A stretch of 64,000 nt of DNA, from contig JARLJI010000116.1 of the NCBI GenBank assembly GCA_031291295.1, positions 1 to 64,000 on the forward strand, given 5' to 3'. A program made the position numbers and the translations under genes. The notes below the pieces were generated by a model. The model was not told the DNA's origin. It made no database searches and saw nothing but the letters and a program-made list of their open reading frames with translations. How positions within the stretch are numbered: the first letter of the stretch is position 1; the number at the start of each line of letters is the position of its first letter. Below are positions 12,156 to 19,318 of this stretch, piece by piece. Source of the DNA: Rhodoferax sp. Its GTDB lineage: Bacteria; Pseudomonadota; Gammaproteobacteria; Burkholderiales; Burkholderiaceae_C.

Positions 12156-12170
12156 TGTTGCAGCGCAGCA
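12156..12170. promoter_or_regulatory. PhaR-like operator 1 upstream of phaP
   Basis: TGTTGC-AGC-GCAGCA, an imperfect palindrome about 71 bp upstream of the phasin start. It matches the TGC-N3-GCA layout reported for the PHA repressor PhaR. The same motif recurs 59 bp further upstream. Assignment to PhaR is inference. Confidence 0.5.
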
Positions 12171-12214
12171 TGATTCGAATTATAGGGTTATCCCGCGCCA
12201 TTACAAGCGCTTTG

Positions 12215-12229
12215 TGTTGCGATGCAGCA
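12215..12229. promoter_or_regulatory. PhaR-like operator 2 upstream of phaP
   Basis: TGTTGC-GAT-GCAGCA, differing from operator 1 only in the central three bases. The pairing of two near-identical 15-bp sites in the phasin promoter region supports a real regulator-binding pair. Confidence 0.5.
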
Positions 12230-12325
12230 TATTAGGGGTGATGTCCTAGAAACCGGCGGGTCCCCTGCGTTTCATCGGCCGGACACCATCGGTGCGCCAT
12301 GGCAACGCTGGCAAAATACCCGGCC

Positions 12326-12766
12326 ATGAACCTCGACCGAGAGACCGACCCCGAACCGCTCGATGCCTACAAGGTGTTTCGCACCCTCGGCACGCGCTGG
12401 ATGGACAACGATGCCTACGGCCATGTCAACAACGTCGTGTACTACAGCTGGTTCGACACGGCGGTGAACAGCTACCTGATCGAGCAGGGTGTGCTCGACA
12501 TCCAGCATGGCGGCACCATCGGCCTGGTGGTGCAAACCCACTGCAATTACTTCTCGCCGATCGCCTTTCCACAAACGGTGAGCGCGGGCCTGCGGGTGGC
12601 ACACTTGGGCCGGTCCAGCGTGCGCTACGAGATCGGCCTGTTTGCGGATGATCAGGCCATAACCGCTGCCAAGGGACATTTCATCCACGTGTACGTGGAC
12701 CGGCACACGCGCCGGCCGGTGCCGCTGCCCGATCCATTGAAAACTGTTCTGGAGAAACTCACTTGA
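12326..12766 (+). CDS. Acyl-CoA thioesterase, 4-hydroxybenzoyl-CoA thioesterase/YbgC family
   Basis: Hot-dog fold thioesterase that hydrolyses acyl-CoA to free acid and CoA. The family motif RWMDNDAYGHVNNVVYYSWFD contains the catalytic aspartate and the N-terminal HVNN. About 146 aa from ATG 12326; ATG 12299 would add nine residues and cannot be excluded, as neither start has a strong ribosome-binding site. First gene of a tight plus-strand run with the nitroreductase and the liv genes. Confidence 0.88.
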   Translation: MNLDRETDPEPLDAYKVFRTLGTRWMDNDAYGHVNNVVYYSWFDTAVNSYLIEQGVLDIQHGGTIGLVVQTHCNYFSPIAFPQTVSAGLRVAHLGRSSVRYEIGLFADDQAITAAKGHFIHVYVDRHTRRPVPLPDPLKTVLEKLT

Positions 12767-12771
12767 GCGTC

Positions 12772-13491
12772 ATGAACGAGACGGGCCGCACGGCCACGCC
12801 GGCCGCGGCCGTTGAGGAGGCCATCAACAGCCGCATGTCCACACGCGCCTTCACGCCGCAAAGCGTGCCGCGCGAGACCATTGCGCACCTGCTGCAGGTG
12901 GCGGCCCGCGCACCCTCGGGCACCAACACCCAGCCCTGGCGCGTGTATGTGCTGCAGGGCGCGAGCCGCGACGCGCTGGCCGACAAGGTCTGCGCCGCGC
13001 ACGACGCCATCCGCGCGAATCCCGCGCTGGGCGCCGAGTACCGAGAGGAATACGACTACTACCCCGAGAAATGGGTCAGTCCCTACATCGACCGGCGCCG
13101 CGAAAACGGCTGGGGCCTGTACGGCCTGCTGGGCATCACCAAGGGCGACAAGGACAAGATGCACGCCCAGCACCAGCGCAACTTCAGGTTCTTCGATGCG
13201 CCCGTGGGCCTGATGTTCACGATGGAGCGCGTGATGGGCCGCGGCAGCCTGCTGGACTACGGCGCCTTCCTGCAAAACATCATGGTCGCAGCGCGCGGCC
13301 ACGGCCTGCACACCTGCCCGCAGGCGGCCTGGAACGGCTTTGCCAAGATCATCCTGCCGCACATCGGCGCCGGCCCGCAGGAGATGCTGGTGTGCGGCAT
13401 GTCGCTCGGCTACGCCGACGAGGCGGCGCTGGTGAACACCTACCGCACGCCGCGCGTGGCGGCGGCCGAATTCACGACCTGGATGGATTAA
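12772..13491 (+). CDS. Nitroreductase family protein
   Basis: FMN-dependent NAD(P)H oxidoreductase acting on nitro compounds or quinones. About 239 aa. The N-terminus has the FMN-binding SRMSTRAFTPQSVPRETI and APSGTNTQPWRVYV; later GLMFTMERVMGRGSLLDYG and the C-terminal GMSLGYAD are typical. ATG 12772 lies 5 bp after the thioesterase stop, so the two are probably co-translated. The physiological substrate is unknown. Confidence 0.92.
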   Translation: MNETGRTATPAAAVEEAINSRMSTRAFTPQSVPRETIAHLLQVAARAPSGTNTQPWRVYVLQGASRDALADKVCAAHDAIRANPALGAEYREEYDYYPEKWVSPYIDRRRENGWGLYGLLGITKGDKDKMHAQHQRNFRFFDAPVGLMFTMERVMGRGSLLDYGAFLQNIMVAARGHGLHTCPQAAWNGFAKIILPHIGAGPQEMLVCGMSLGYADEAALVNTYRTPRVAAAEFTTWMD

Positions 13492-13511
13492 TTGCGGATG
13501 CATCACACCCC

Positions 13512-15380
13512 GTGATTTTTGTCGCCATCCAGTTCCTCAACGGCCTGAGCTACGCCACCACGCTGTTCCTGATAGCCGCCGGGCTGACGCTGATCTTCGG
13601 CGTCACGCGCATCATCAATTTCGCCCATGGCAGCTTCTTCATGCTGGGCGCGCTGCTGGCGGCGCACTGGGTCACCGACTGGTATCCGGCCTGGGGCGAG
13701 AGCGCCGCGCTGTATGCGCTGGCTATGCTTTTGGGAGCAGTCTGTGCAGGACTGGCGGGGGCTGTGGCCGAGTTCTTTGTGTTGCGTCGGATGTACGGCG
13801 TGCCCGAGCTGTACCAGTTGGTGACCACCTTCGGCCTGGCGCTGGCGATGCACGACGCGATGCGCTGGGGCTTCGGGCCGGACGAGGTGTTCGCGCCGCG
13901 GTATCCGGGCCTCAAGGGCTCGGTCGAATGGATGGGCCAGTTCTTCCCGGTGTACCAACTCGTCACCATCGCGCTCGGCCCGCTGGTCTGGCTCGGGCTG
14001 CACGCGCTCTTGCGCTGGAGCCGTTTTGGCCAGCGCCTGCGCGCCGCCACGCAGGACCGCGGCATGCTGGCGGCGCTGGGCGTGAATCCCAAGCCGCTGA
14101 TGCTGGGTGCTGTCGTTCTGGGCTGCGCGCTGGCAGGACTGGGCGGCGCGCTGGCGCTGCCGCGCGAGCCGGCGAATTTGCAGATGGACATGAACGTGAT
14201 CGTCGAGACCTTTGTGGTCGTCGTCACCGGCGGCTTGGGCAGCATCACTGGCGCGCTTCTGGCGGCGCTGCTGATCGGGCTGATTCACGCCTTCGGCCTG
14301 AGCCTGGTTCCGCAAGCCACGCTGGTGCTGGTGTTCCTCACCATGGCCGTGGTGCTGGCGCTGCGCCCGCTGGGTTTGATGGGGCAGCCGCTCGATGCGG
14401 GCCCCAAGGAAATTGCACAAAAACTCATGCTGGCCCCAGCTAGCCCTTGGGGTACGGCTATTGTTTTTGTAGCGGTGGCGGTGTTTTGCGCCATCGCGTG
14501 GCAGGCCGGCGACTACTGGCGCTCGCTCGCCGCGGACGGCTTGATCCTGCTGATTTTTGGCGTCAGCCTGCAGGCCATGATGGCGCTGGGCGGGCTCGTG
14601 AGTTTTGGTCATGCCGCATTTTTTGCGCTGGGTGCCTACGGGGCCGCGCTCGCCCACACGGCGTGGGGCGCGGCGCTGCCGCTGGCGCTGGCCACGGGCT
14701 GCGCGGCGGCACTGGCGGTGGCGGTCGTGTTCGGCGCCGCCGTGGTGCGCAGCGCCGGCGTGTACCTGGCCATGCTGTCGCTGGCGCTGGCGCAGGTGGT
14801 GTGGGCCACGGCCACGCAATGGGTGGGTTTGACCGGCGGCGACAACGGCGTCATCGGGCTGAACCTGGTCACGGACGACACGCGCGGCCTGTTTTACGCG
14901 CTGCTGGTGCTGCTCGCGCTGCTCAGCGTGGCGGCCCTGCGGCGCCTGGGCCGCTCGACCTTTGGCGCGGCGCTGCAGGCCGTGCGCGATGCGCCGCAGC
15001 GCGCCGCGGCCTCGGGCCTGCGAGTGGCGTGGATCAAGTACCGCATCTTTGTCGAGAGCGCGGTGCTGGCCGGCCTGGCGGGCGGCCTGTTTGCGGCGCA
15101 CAAGGGCGCCGTGTTTCCGTCGAGCGCCAGCGTCTCGACCTCGCTCGACGCGTTGCTGGTCGTGCTGCTGGGCGGCGTGCACCAGTTGTGGGGCGCCGCC
15201 GTGGGCAGCCTGGTGCTGACCTGGGCCGGCGCCGAGCTCGGCCAGGGGTTTGACTACTGGCGCGGTGCGCTCGGCGTGTTTGTGATGCTGATCATGGTCT
15301 TGTCCCCGTCCGGTCTGCTCGGACTGCTCTCAAAATTGAAGCGCCCGTGGCGTGCGTTGGTGCCGGGCAGGGGGGACTGA
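13512..15380 (+). CDS. Branched-chain amino-acid-type ABC transporter, fused LivH-LivM permease
   Basis: Both permease halves of a HAAT-family ABC importer in one chain of about 622 aa. Residues 1-295 are LivH-like (GLTLIFGVTRIINFAHGSFFMLGA; GGLGSITGALLAALLIG); residues 325-622 are LivM-like (ALGGLVSFGHAAFFALGAYGAA; HKGAVFPSSASVSTSLDALLV). No ATG fits upstream; GTG 13512 begins VIFVAIQFLNGLSYATTLF and is the best start. An interspersed repeat encodes the linker at the fusion point. It is coupled to LivG and LivF, but no periplasmic binding protein gene is nearby, so the substrate is open. Confidence 0.9.
   Translation: MIFVAIQFLNGLSYATTLFLIAAGLTLIFGVTRIINFAHGSFFMLGALLAAHWVTDWYPAWGESAALYALAMLLGAVCAGLAGAVAEFFVLRRMYGVPELYQLVTTFGLALAMHDAMRWGFGPDEVFAPRYPGLKGSVEWMGQFFPVYQLVTIALGPLVWLGLHALLRWSRFGQRLRAATQDRGMLAALGVNPKPLMLGAVVLGCALAGLGGALALPREPANLQMDMNVIVETFVVVVTGGLGSITGALLAALLIGLIHAFGLSLVPQATLVLVFLTMAVVLALRPLGLMGQPLDAGPKEIAQKLMLAPASPWGTAIVFVAVAVFCAIAWQAGDYWRSLAADGLILLIFGVSLQAMMALGGLVSFGHAAFFALGAYGAALAHTAWGAALPLALATGCAAALAVAVVFGAAVVRSAGVYLAMLSLALAQVVWATATQWVGLTGGDNGVIGLNLVTDDTRGLFYALLVLLALLSVAALRRLGRSTFGAALQAVRDAPQRAAASGLRVAWIKYRIFVESAVLAGLAGGLFAAHKGAVFPSSASVSTSLDALLVVLLGGVHQLWGAAVGSLVLTWAGAELGQGFDYWRGALGVFVMLIMVLSPSGLLGLLSKLKRPWRALVPGRGD
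14417..14473 (-). repeat. Interspersed repeat, copy D, at the LivH-LivM junction
   Basis: On the minus strand it reads ACAAAAACAATAGCC, then CAAGGGCTAGC and a T-rich end, a diverged version of the dnaG and earP copies. It encodes roughly residues 302-321, precisely the linker between the two permease halves. Confidence 0.5.
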
Positions 15381-15383
15381 GGG

Positions 15384-16202
15384 ATGCTGCAGGTGCGCCA
15401 TCTCGTCAAATACTTCGGCGGCGTCAAGGCGGTCGATGGCGTCAGCTTCGAGGTGCGCGCCGGCGAGTGCGTGGCGCTGATCGGCCCCAACGGCGCCGGC
15501 AAATCAACCTGCTTTGCCTGTATCGCCGGGCAGCATCGCCCCAGCGGCGGCGAGGTCCTGTGGGCCGGCCAGCGCATCGACGCCCTGGCGCCCGCGCAGC
15601 GGCTGCAGCGCGGCGTGGCGCGCACGTTCCAGGTGGCGCAGACCTTTGAAGCGCTCACGGTGCTGCAAAATTTGCAGCTGCTCATGACCGCGGGGCATGG
15701 GCTGCCGGCCTGGAATGTGCTGGACCGGGTGTCGGTGGCCGCCGCCACGCAACTGCTGGCGCGGGTCGGCCTGCAGCCGCTGGCGCACGCCGACGCGCTG
15801 GGCCTGCCGTATGGCGCAAAGAAGCGGCTGGAGTTGGCCATGGCGCTGGCGGGGCTGGGCGAGGGCGAGGGCGAGGGCGAGGGCGAGGGCGCATTGGCGG
15901 ATCCGCAAGGGCGCTCGCTACCGCCCGCGCGGCCGCGACTGCTGCTGCTCGACGAGCCGGCTGCGGGCCTGGCCGAGCCCGAGCGGCTGGCGCTCATGCA
16001 ACTGGTCAAATCGCTCGCGCGTGAGGGCGTGGCCGTGCTCTACACCGAGCACAACATGGACGCCGTGTTCGGCGTGGCCGATCGCGTGCTGGTGCTGATC
16101 GAAGGCCAACTCGCGGCGCAGGGCATGCCGGCCGAGATCGCACGCCACCCCGAGGTGCGCAGCCGCTACCTGGGCCATTCCTTTGACGCGGAGATGCCAT
16201 GA
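15384..16202 (+). CDS. livG: Branched-chain amino-acid-type ABC transporter ATP-binding protein (LivG-like)
   Basis: ATPase subunit of the HAAT importer, 272 aa. Walker A GPNGAGKST near residue 35, Q-loop RTFQVAQTF, a modified signature region LPYGAKKRLELAMAL, Walker B RLLLLDEPAAGL and switch TEHNMD. Between signature and Walker B lies an unusual insertion encoded by a GGCGAG hexamer array, giving a (Gly-Glu)5 tract plus about 15 residues. ATG is 3 bp after the permease stop. The TEHNMDAVFGVADRV tail is typical of LivG. Confidence 0.92.
   Translation: MLQVRHLVKYFGGVKAVDGVSFEVRAGECVALIGPNGAGKSTCFACIAGQHRPSGGEVLWAGQRIDALAPAQRLQRGVARTFQVAQTFEALTVLQNLQLLMTAGHGLPAWNVLDRVSVAAATQLLARVGLQPLAHADALGLPYGAKKRLELAMALAGLGEGEGEGEGEGALADPQGRSLPPARPRLLLLDEPAAGLAEPERLALMQLVKSLAREGVAVLYTEHNMDAVFGVADRVLVLIEGQLAAQGMPAEIARHPEVRSRYLGHSFDAEMP
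15858..15890 (+). repeat. In-frame GGCGAG hexanucleotide repeat in livG
   Basis: Five complete GGCGAG units plus GGC, translated as alternating Gly and Glu. The unit length is a multiple of three, so expansion or contraction would change the loop length without breaking the frame. Confidence 0.9.
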
Positions 16203-16229
16203 ACCCTCACGCCCGGCAGGAATCCATCC

Positions 16230-16868
16230 ATGCTTGAGGTGCGAAACCTCAACGTCTGGTACGGCGCCGCGCAGGCGCTGTTCGATGTGTCCTTGCAGGT
16301 GGCGGCGGGCGAACTGGTGGTGCTGCAGGGCCTCAATGGCGCCGGCAAATCCACCTTGTTGCAAGCCATTATGGGCATGAGCCCACGCACCACGGGTACC
16401 ATCAGCTATCAAAACAAGAGCATCGAGCGCTGGGAGCCGCATCGGCGCGCGCTGATCGGGCTGGGCTACGTGGCCGAAGACCGACGCCTGTTCACCGGCC
16501 TCACGGTGCGCGAAAACCTGCATCTGGCGGCGCGCGGCGATGTGTCCGCGCGCGAGGCGCAGGTGCTGCGGCTGTTCCCGGCGCTGGCCAGCATGCTGGA
16601 CCGCCCGAGCAGCCGCATGAGCGGCGGCGAGCAGCAGATGCTGGCCATCGCCCGCACCCTGATGACCGGCCCGAAGCTGCTGCTGCTCGACGAGCCCTGC
16701 GAAGGCATTGCCCCTATGCTGGTCGTGGCCATTCGCGATACGCTGCTGGCGCTCAAGCGCGACGGCATGCCAATGCTGGTGGCCGAGCAGAACCACATCC
16801 TGGCCGCGCATGCCGACCGGGTCATCACGCTGGCGGCCGGCCGGCTTGGCGCTACAGTGTCACCATGA
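16230..16868 (+). CDS. livF: Branched-chain amino-acid-type ABC transporter ATP-binding protein (LivF-like)
   Basis: Second ATPase of the importer, 212 aa. Walker [11 protein letters not shown]-loop [17 protein letters not shown], signature [16 protein letters not shown], Walker [14 protein letters not shown] and H-switch region [10 protein letters not shown]. It is slightly short at the C-terminus compared with typical LivF. Its stop codon overlaps the ATG of host pncB by 4 bp (ATGA), so pncB was translationally coupled to the transporter operon before the island inserted. Confidence 0.92.
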   Translation: MLEVRNLNVWYGAAQALFDVSLQVAAGELVVLQGLNGAGKSTLLQAIMGMSPRTTGTISYQNKSIERWEPHRRALIGLGYVAEDRRLFTGLTVRENLHLAARGDVSAREAQVLRLFPALASMLDRPSSRMSGGEQQMLAIARTLMTGPKLLLLDEPCEGIAPMLVVAIRDTLLALKRDGMPMLVAEQNHILAAHADRVITLAAGRLGATVSP

Positions 16869-17692
16869 TCATCACCAGCCTTCTCGATACCGACCTGTAC
16901 AAGTTCACCATGATGCAGGTGGTGCTGCACCAGTTTCCCGGTGCGCAGGTGGAATACCGGTTCAAGTGCCGCAACACTGGCATGAAGCTGGCGCCCTACG
17001 TGGACGAAATTCGCGACGAGATCCGCACGCTGTGCCGCCTGCATTTCCAGGACGCCGAGCTGGACTATCTGCGCGCCATGCGCTTCATCAAGAGCGACTT
17101 CGTGGACTTTCTCGGGCTGTTCCGGCTCAACGAGAAATACATCACCGTCACCGCGCTGCCCTCCGGCGAGATCGACATCACGATCCTGGGGCCGTGGCTG
17201 CACACCATCCTGTTCGAGATCCCGGTGCTGGCCATCGTCAACGAGGTGTATTTCCGCAACACGCAAAAGGCGCCGGACTTTCCGGAGGGGCGCCGGCGGC
17301 TCGAGGCCAAGATCGAGCTGTTGCAGGGGCCGGGCCTGAGCGAGCTCAAGATTGCCGACTACGGCACGCGCCGGCGCTTTTGCAACACCTGGCACGAAGA
17401 GGTGCTGCGCACCTTGAAGGCGCGCCTGGGCACGGGCAGCACGGGCCAGCTCGCGGGCACCAGCAACGTGCTGTATGCCATGAAGCTGGGCATGACGCCG
17501 CTGGGCACCGTGGCGCATGAATACCTGCAGGCCTGCCAGGCGCTGGGTCCGCGCCTGCGCGACAGCCAGGTGTTCGGCCTGGAGCGCTGGGCCATGGAGT
17601 ACCGGGGCGATCTGGGGATTGCGCTGTCCGATGTCTATGGCATGGACGCCTTCCTGCGCGACTTCGACATGTATTTCTGCAAGCTGTTCGAC
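16865..17692 (+). pseudogene. pncB: Host nicotinate phosphoribosyltransferase, 5' part, interrupted by the island
   Basis: Residues 1-276 of PncB, which makes nicotinate mononucleotide from nicotinate and PRPP for NAD salvage. Motifs: [33 protein letters not shown] and GTVAHEY, whose histidine is the phosphorylated residue. Homology stops after CKLFD at 17692. The remaining C-terminal 118 residues start with GARHDSGDP at 51439, in the same frame. Both parts are flanked by GTTCGAC. The open frame continues into the island to a TGA at 18007, adding about 105 unrelated residues. The fragment lacks part of the active site and is presumably inactive. Confidence 0.95.
17686..17692. other. Left 7-bp core of the integration site (attL)
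   Basis: GTTCGAC, also present at 51432-51438. Collapsing the two copies to one restores the uninterrupted pncB frame exactly (CKLFD joined to GARHDSG). This is the expected crossover overlap of a site-specific recombinase. Confidence 0.8.
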
Positions 17693-17751
17693 AACTGCGA
17701 ATTGGTATCATGGACGCTTAACTGCGAGTTGAATGAATCATGGACATGGAC
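17693..17751 (+). repeat. Left terminal repeats of the island
   Basis: Two tandem related units: AACTGCGA...CATGGAC at 17693-17715 and AACTGCGAGT...CATGGAC at 17720-17745, followed by an overlapping third CATGGAC ending at 17751. The second unit matches, in inverse orientation, 51406-51431 at the other end. They are probably recombinase-binding sites. Confidence 0.75.
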
Positions 17752-17821
17752 GCGTAACGTGGAGAGGGCCAGTGCAGAAAATGGAAATCCTTCAAAAGAA
17801 GAAGGAGGGGGGCCGTGGTGT

Positions 17822-17877
17822 GGGCAACTCGAAGAGTTGTCCATGCCTTTAAGGCGGGGGGGAAGGCTTTCCCCCCC
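17822..17877. promoter_or_regulatory. Two strong hairpins in the leader of the island pncB
   Basis: A 9-bp stem with the core CAACTC-GAA-GAGTTG (17822-17842) is followed by GGGGGGGAA / TTCCCCCCC around a 4-base loop (17856-17877). Neither is followed by a T-run on the plus strand. They lie between the element end and the island pncB start at 18020 and might insulate or regulate that gene. An inverted CATGGAC (17839-17845) overlaps the first hairpin. Function unknown. Confidence 0.4.
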
Positions 17878-18019
17878 AGTTGGGCGTAAAGCCTGGGCGA
17901 GCCGATTCTCGAGGTCACGGTGGGTGCACCGAGGTAGACGTCGGCGTGTTGCCCTTGCCAAAAATCATGGTGTTGTGGCGGCTCGCCACGGCGCGGTTCT
18001 GTCCTGAGAGGTTCCGGCC

Positions 18020-19246
18020 ATGTCCGAAAACGCGCCAATCATCAACAGCTTGCTGGAAACCGACCTCTACAAATTCACAATGTGGCAGGCGCTCTTCAAT
18101 AGCGCCTACAACGACAACGAAGCGGAATACCGCTTCGTGTGCCGCCGTCCTTCCGCGTTGCCTCTTGCGGACTTGAAGGACGCAGTTATTCGCGAGGTCG
18201 AGCATTTATGTTCGCTCCGCTTCCGCCAGGAGGAACTCGACTTCCTTCGCTCGCTCCGCTACATGAAGAGCAGCTTCGTCGACTTCCTGTCCATCTTCCG
18301 GCTGCAGCGGCGGTTCATCCACATTGAGGCGAACGGGAAAGATTTAGAAATTGTCGCGCGTGGGCCGCAGGTCCACGTGATGTTCTTCGAAATTTTTGTG
18401 CTTGCCATCGTTGGCGAACTTCACGCCCGGCGCTTTCCGAAGGACAAAGCGCTGGTGGAGGGCCGCCGTCGGCTCGCTGCCAAGATTGAACGACTGCGTG
18501 AGTTCGAGCGTGAAGCCGAGGGCGTGCCCGATGCGCACGGGTTCGCACTTTTCGACTATGGTTTGCGGCGCCGCTTCAGCGCCGCCTGGCAGGAGGAAGT
18601 CGTCCTGGCGCTCCATCGGGATGTTCCGAACTTATTCAAGAGCACGAGCAATGTCTACCTGGCCATGGAGCACAAACTCGTGCCCATCGGGACGATGGCG
18701 CATGAGTATCTTCAGACTTTCCAGGCGGTCCGGGACGTCCCACTGCGCTACTTCCAAAAGGCAGCATTGGATGCTTGGGTTCAGACCTACCGCGGGGACC
18801 TCGGCATCGCACTCACTGATGTGGTGGGAATGGATGCCTTCTTGCGAGAATTCGACCTCTTCGACGCAAAGCTCTTCGATGGGCTTAGGCACGATTCCGG
18901 CGACCCTGTAGTGTGGGGCGAAAAAGCTCTTGCCCACTATGCGAAGCTGCGCGTCGACGCGCGGACCAAGCGCCTCGTGTTCTCCGATGGGCTCACCATC
19001 GAGAAATCCATCGAGCTGTGGCGGCACTTTGCTACGCGTACCCAGACCGCCTTCGGTGTTGGTACGCACCTGACCAACGACTTCGGCCAGGATTACGCGG
19101 CGCTTGATATTGTGATGAAGTTGGTGCGCTGCAATGACCGTCCGGTAGCGAAGCTGTCTGACTCCCCGGGGAAGACCATGTGCGACGACGAGACGTTCCT
19201 CGCCTATCTTCGCAGCGTCTTCGATGTGCCAGTTCCCAAGGAGTAA
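18020..19246 (+). CDS. pncB: Nicotinate phosphoribosyltransferase carried by the island (replacement copy)
   Basis: Complete 408-aa PncB: nicotinate + PRPP + ATP to nicotinate mononucleotide in the Preiss-Handler NAD salvage route. It keeps [32 protein letters not shown], the phospho-histidine motif GTMAHEY, RHDSGDPVVWGEKAL and the C-terminal TMCDDETFLAYLRSVF. It is clearly diverged from the interrupted host gene, for example in the region after the N-terminal motif, so it is not a recent duplicate. ATG 18020 lies 12 bp after the stop of the open frame that runs on from the host pncB fragment, with GAGAGG between, which suggests translational coupling. Presumably it restores the activity lost by insertion. 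Confidence 0.95.
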   Translation: MSENAPIINSLLETDLYKFTMWQALFNSAYNDNEAEYRFVCRRPSALPLADLKDAVIREVEHLCSLRFRQEELDFLRSLRYMKSSFVDFLSIFRLQRRFIHIEANGKDLEIVARGPQVHVMFFEIFVLAIVGELHARRFPKDKALVEGRRRLAAKIERLREFEREAEGVPDAHGFALFDYGLRRRFSAAWQEEVVLALHRDVPNLFKSTSNVYLAMEHKLVPIGTMAHEYLQTFQAVRDVPLRYFQKAALDAWVQTYRGDLGIALTDVVGMDAFLREFDLFDAKLFDGLRHDSGDPVVWGEKALAHYAKLRVDARTKRLVFSDGLTIEKSIELWRHFATRTQTAFGVGTHLTNDFGQDYAALDIVMKLVRCNDRPVAKLSDSPGKTMCDDETFLAYLRSVFDVPVPKE

Positions 19247-19318
19247 GAGACTTGTTCGCCTGTTGTGGTCTAGCCCGACCAAAGCCGGCAATCGGCGGCT
19301 CCGGTCGGCCTTGGCGTC

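Noticed and set aside
13503-15182. 559-aa minus-strand frame opposite the liv permease
   Set aside because: Gln/Arg/His-rich shadow; the plus strand encodes a clear permease.
17718-18038. Minus-strand frame across the left end of the island
   Set aside because: It crosses the terminal repeats and leader hairpins and has low-complexity proline/serine stretches; no evidence of a gene.
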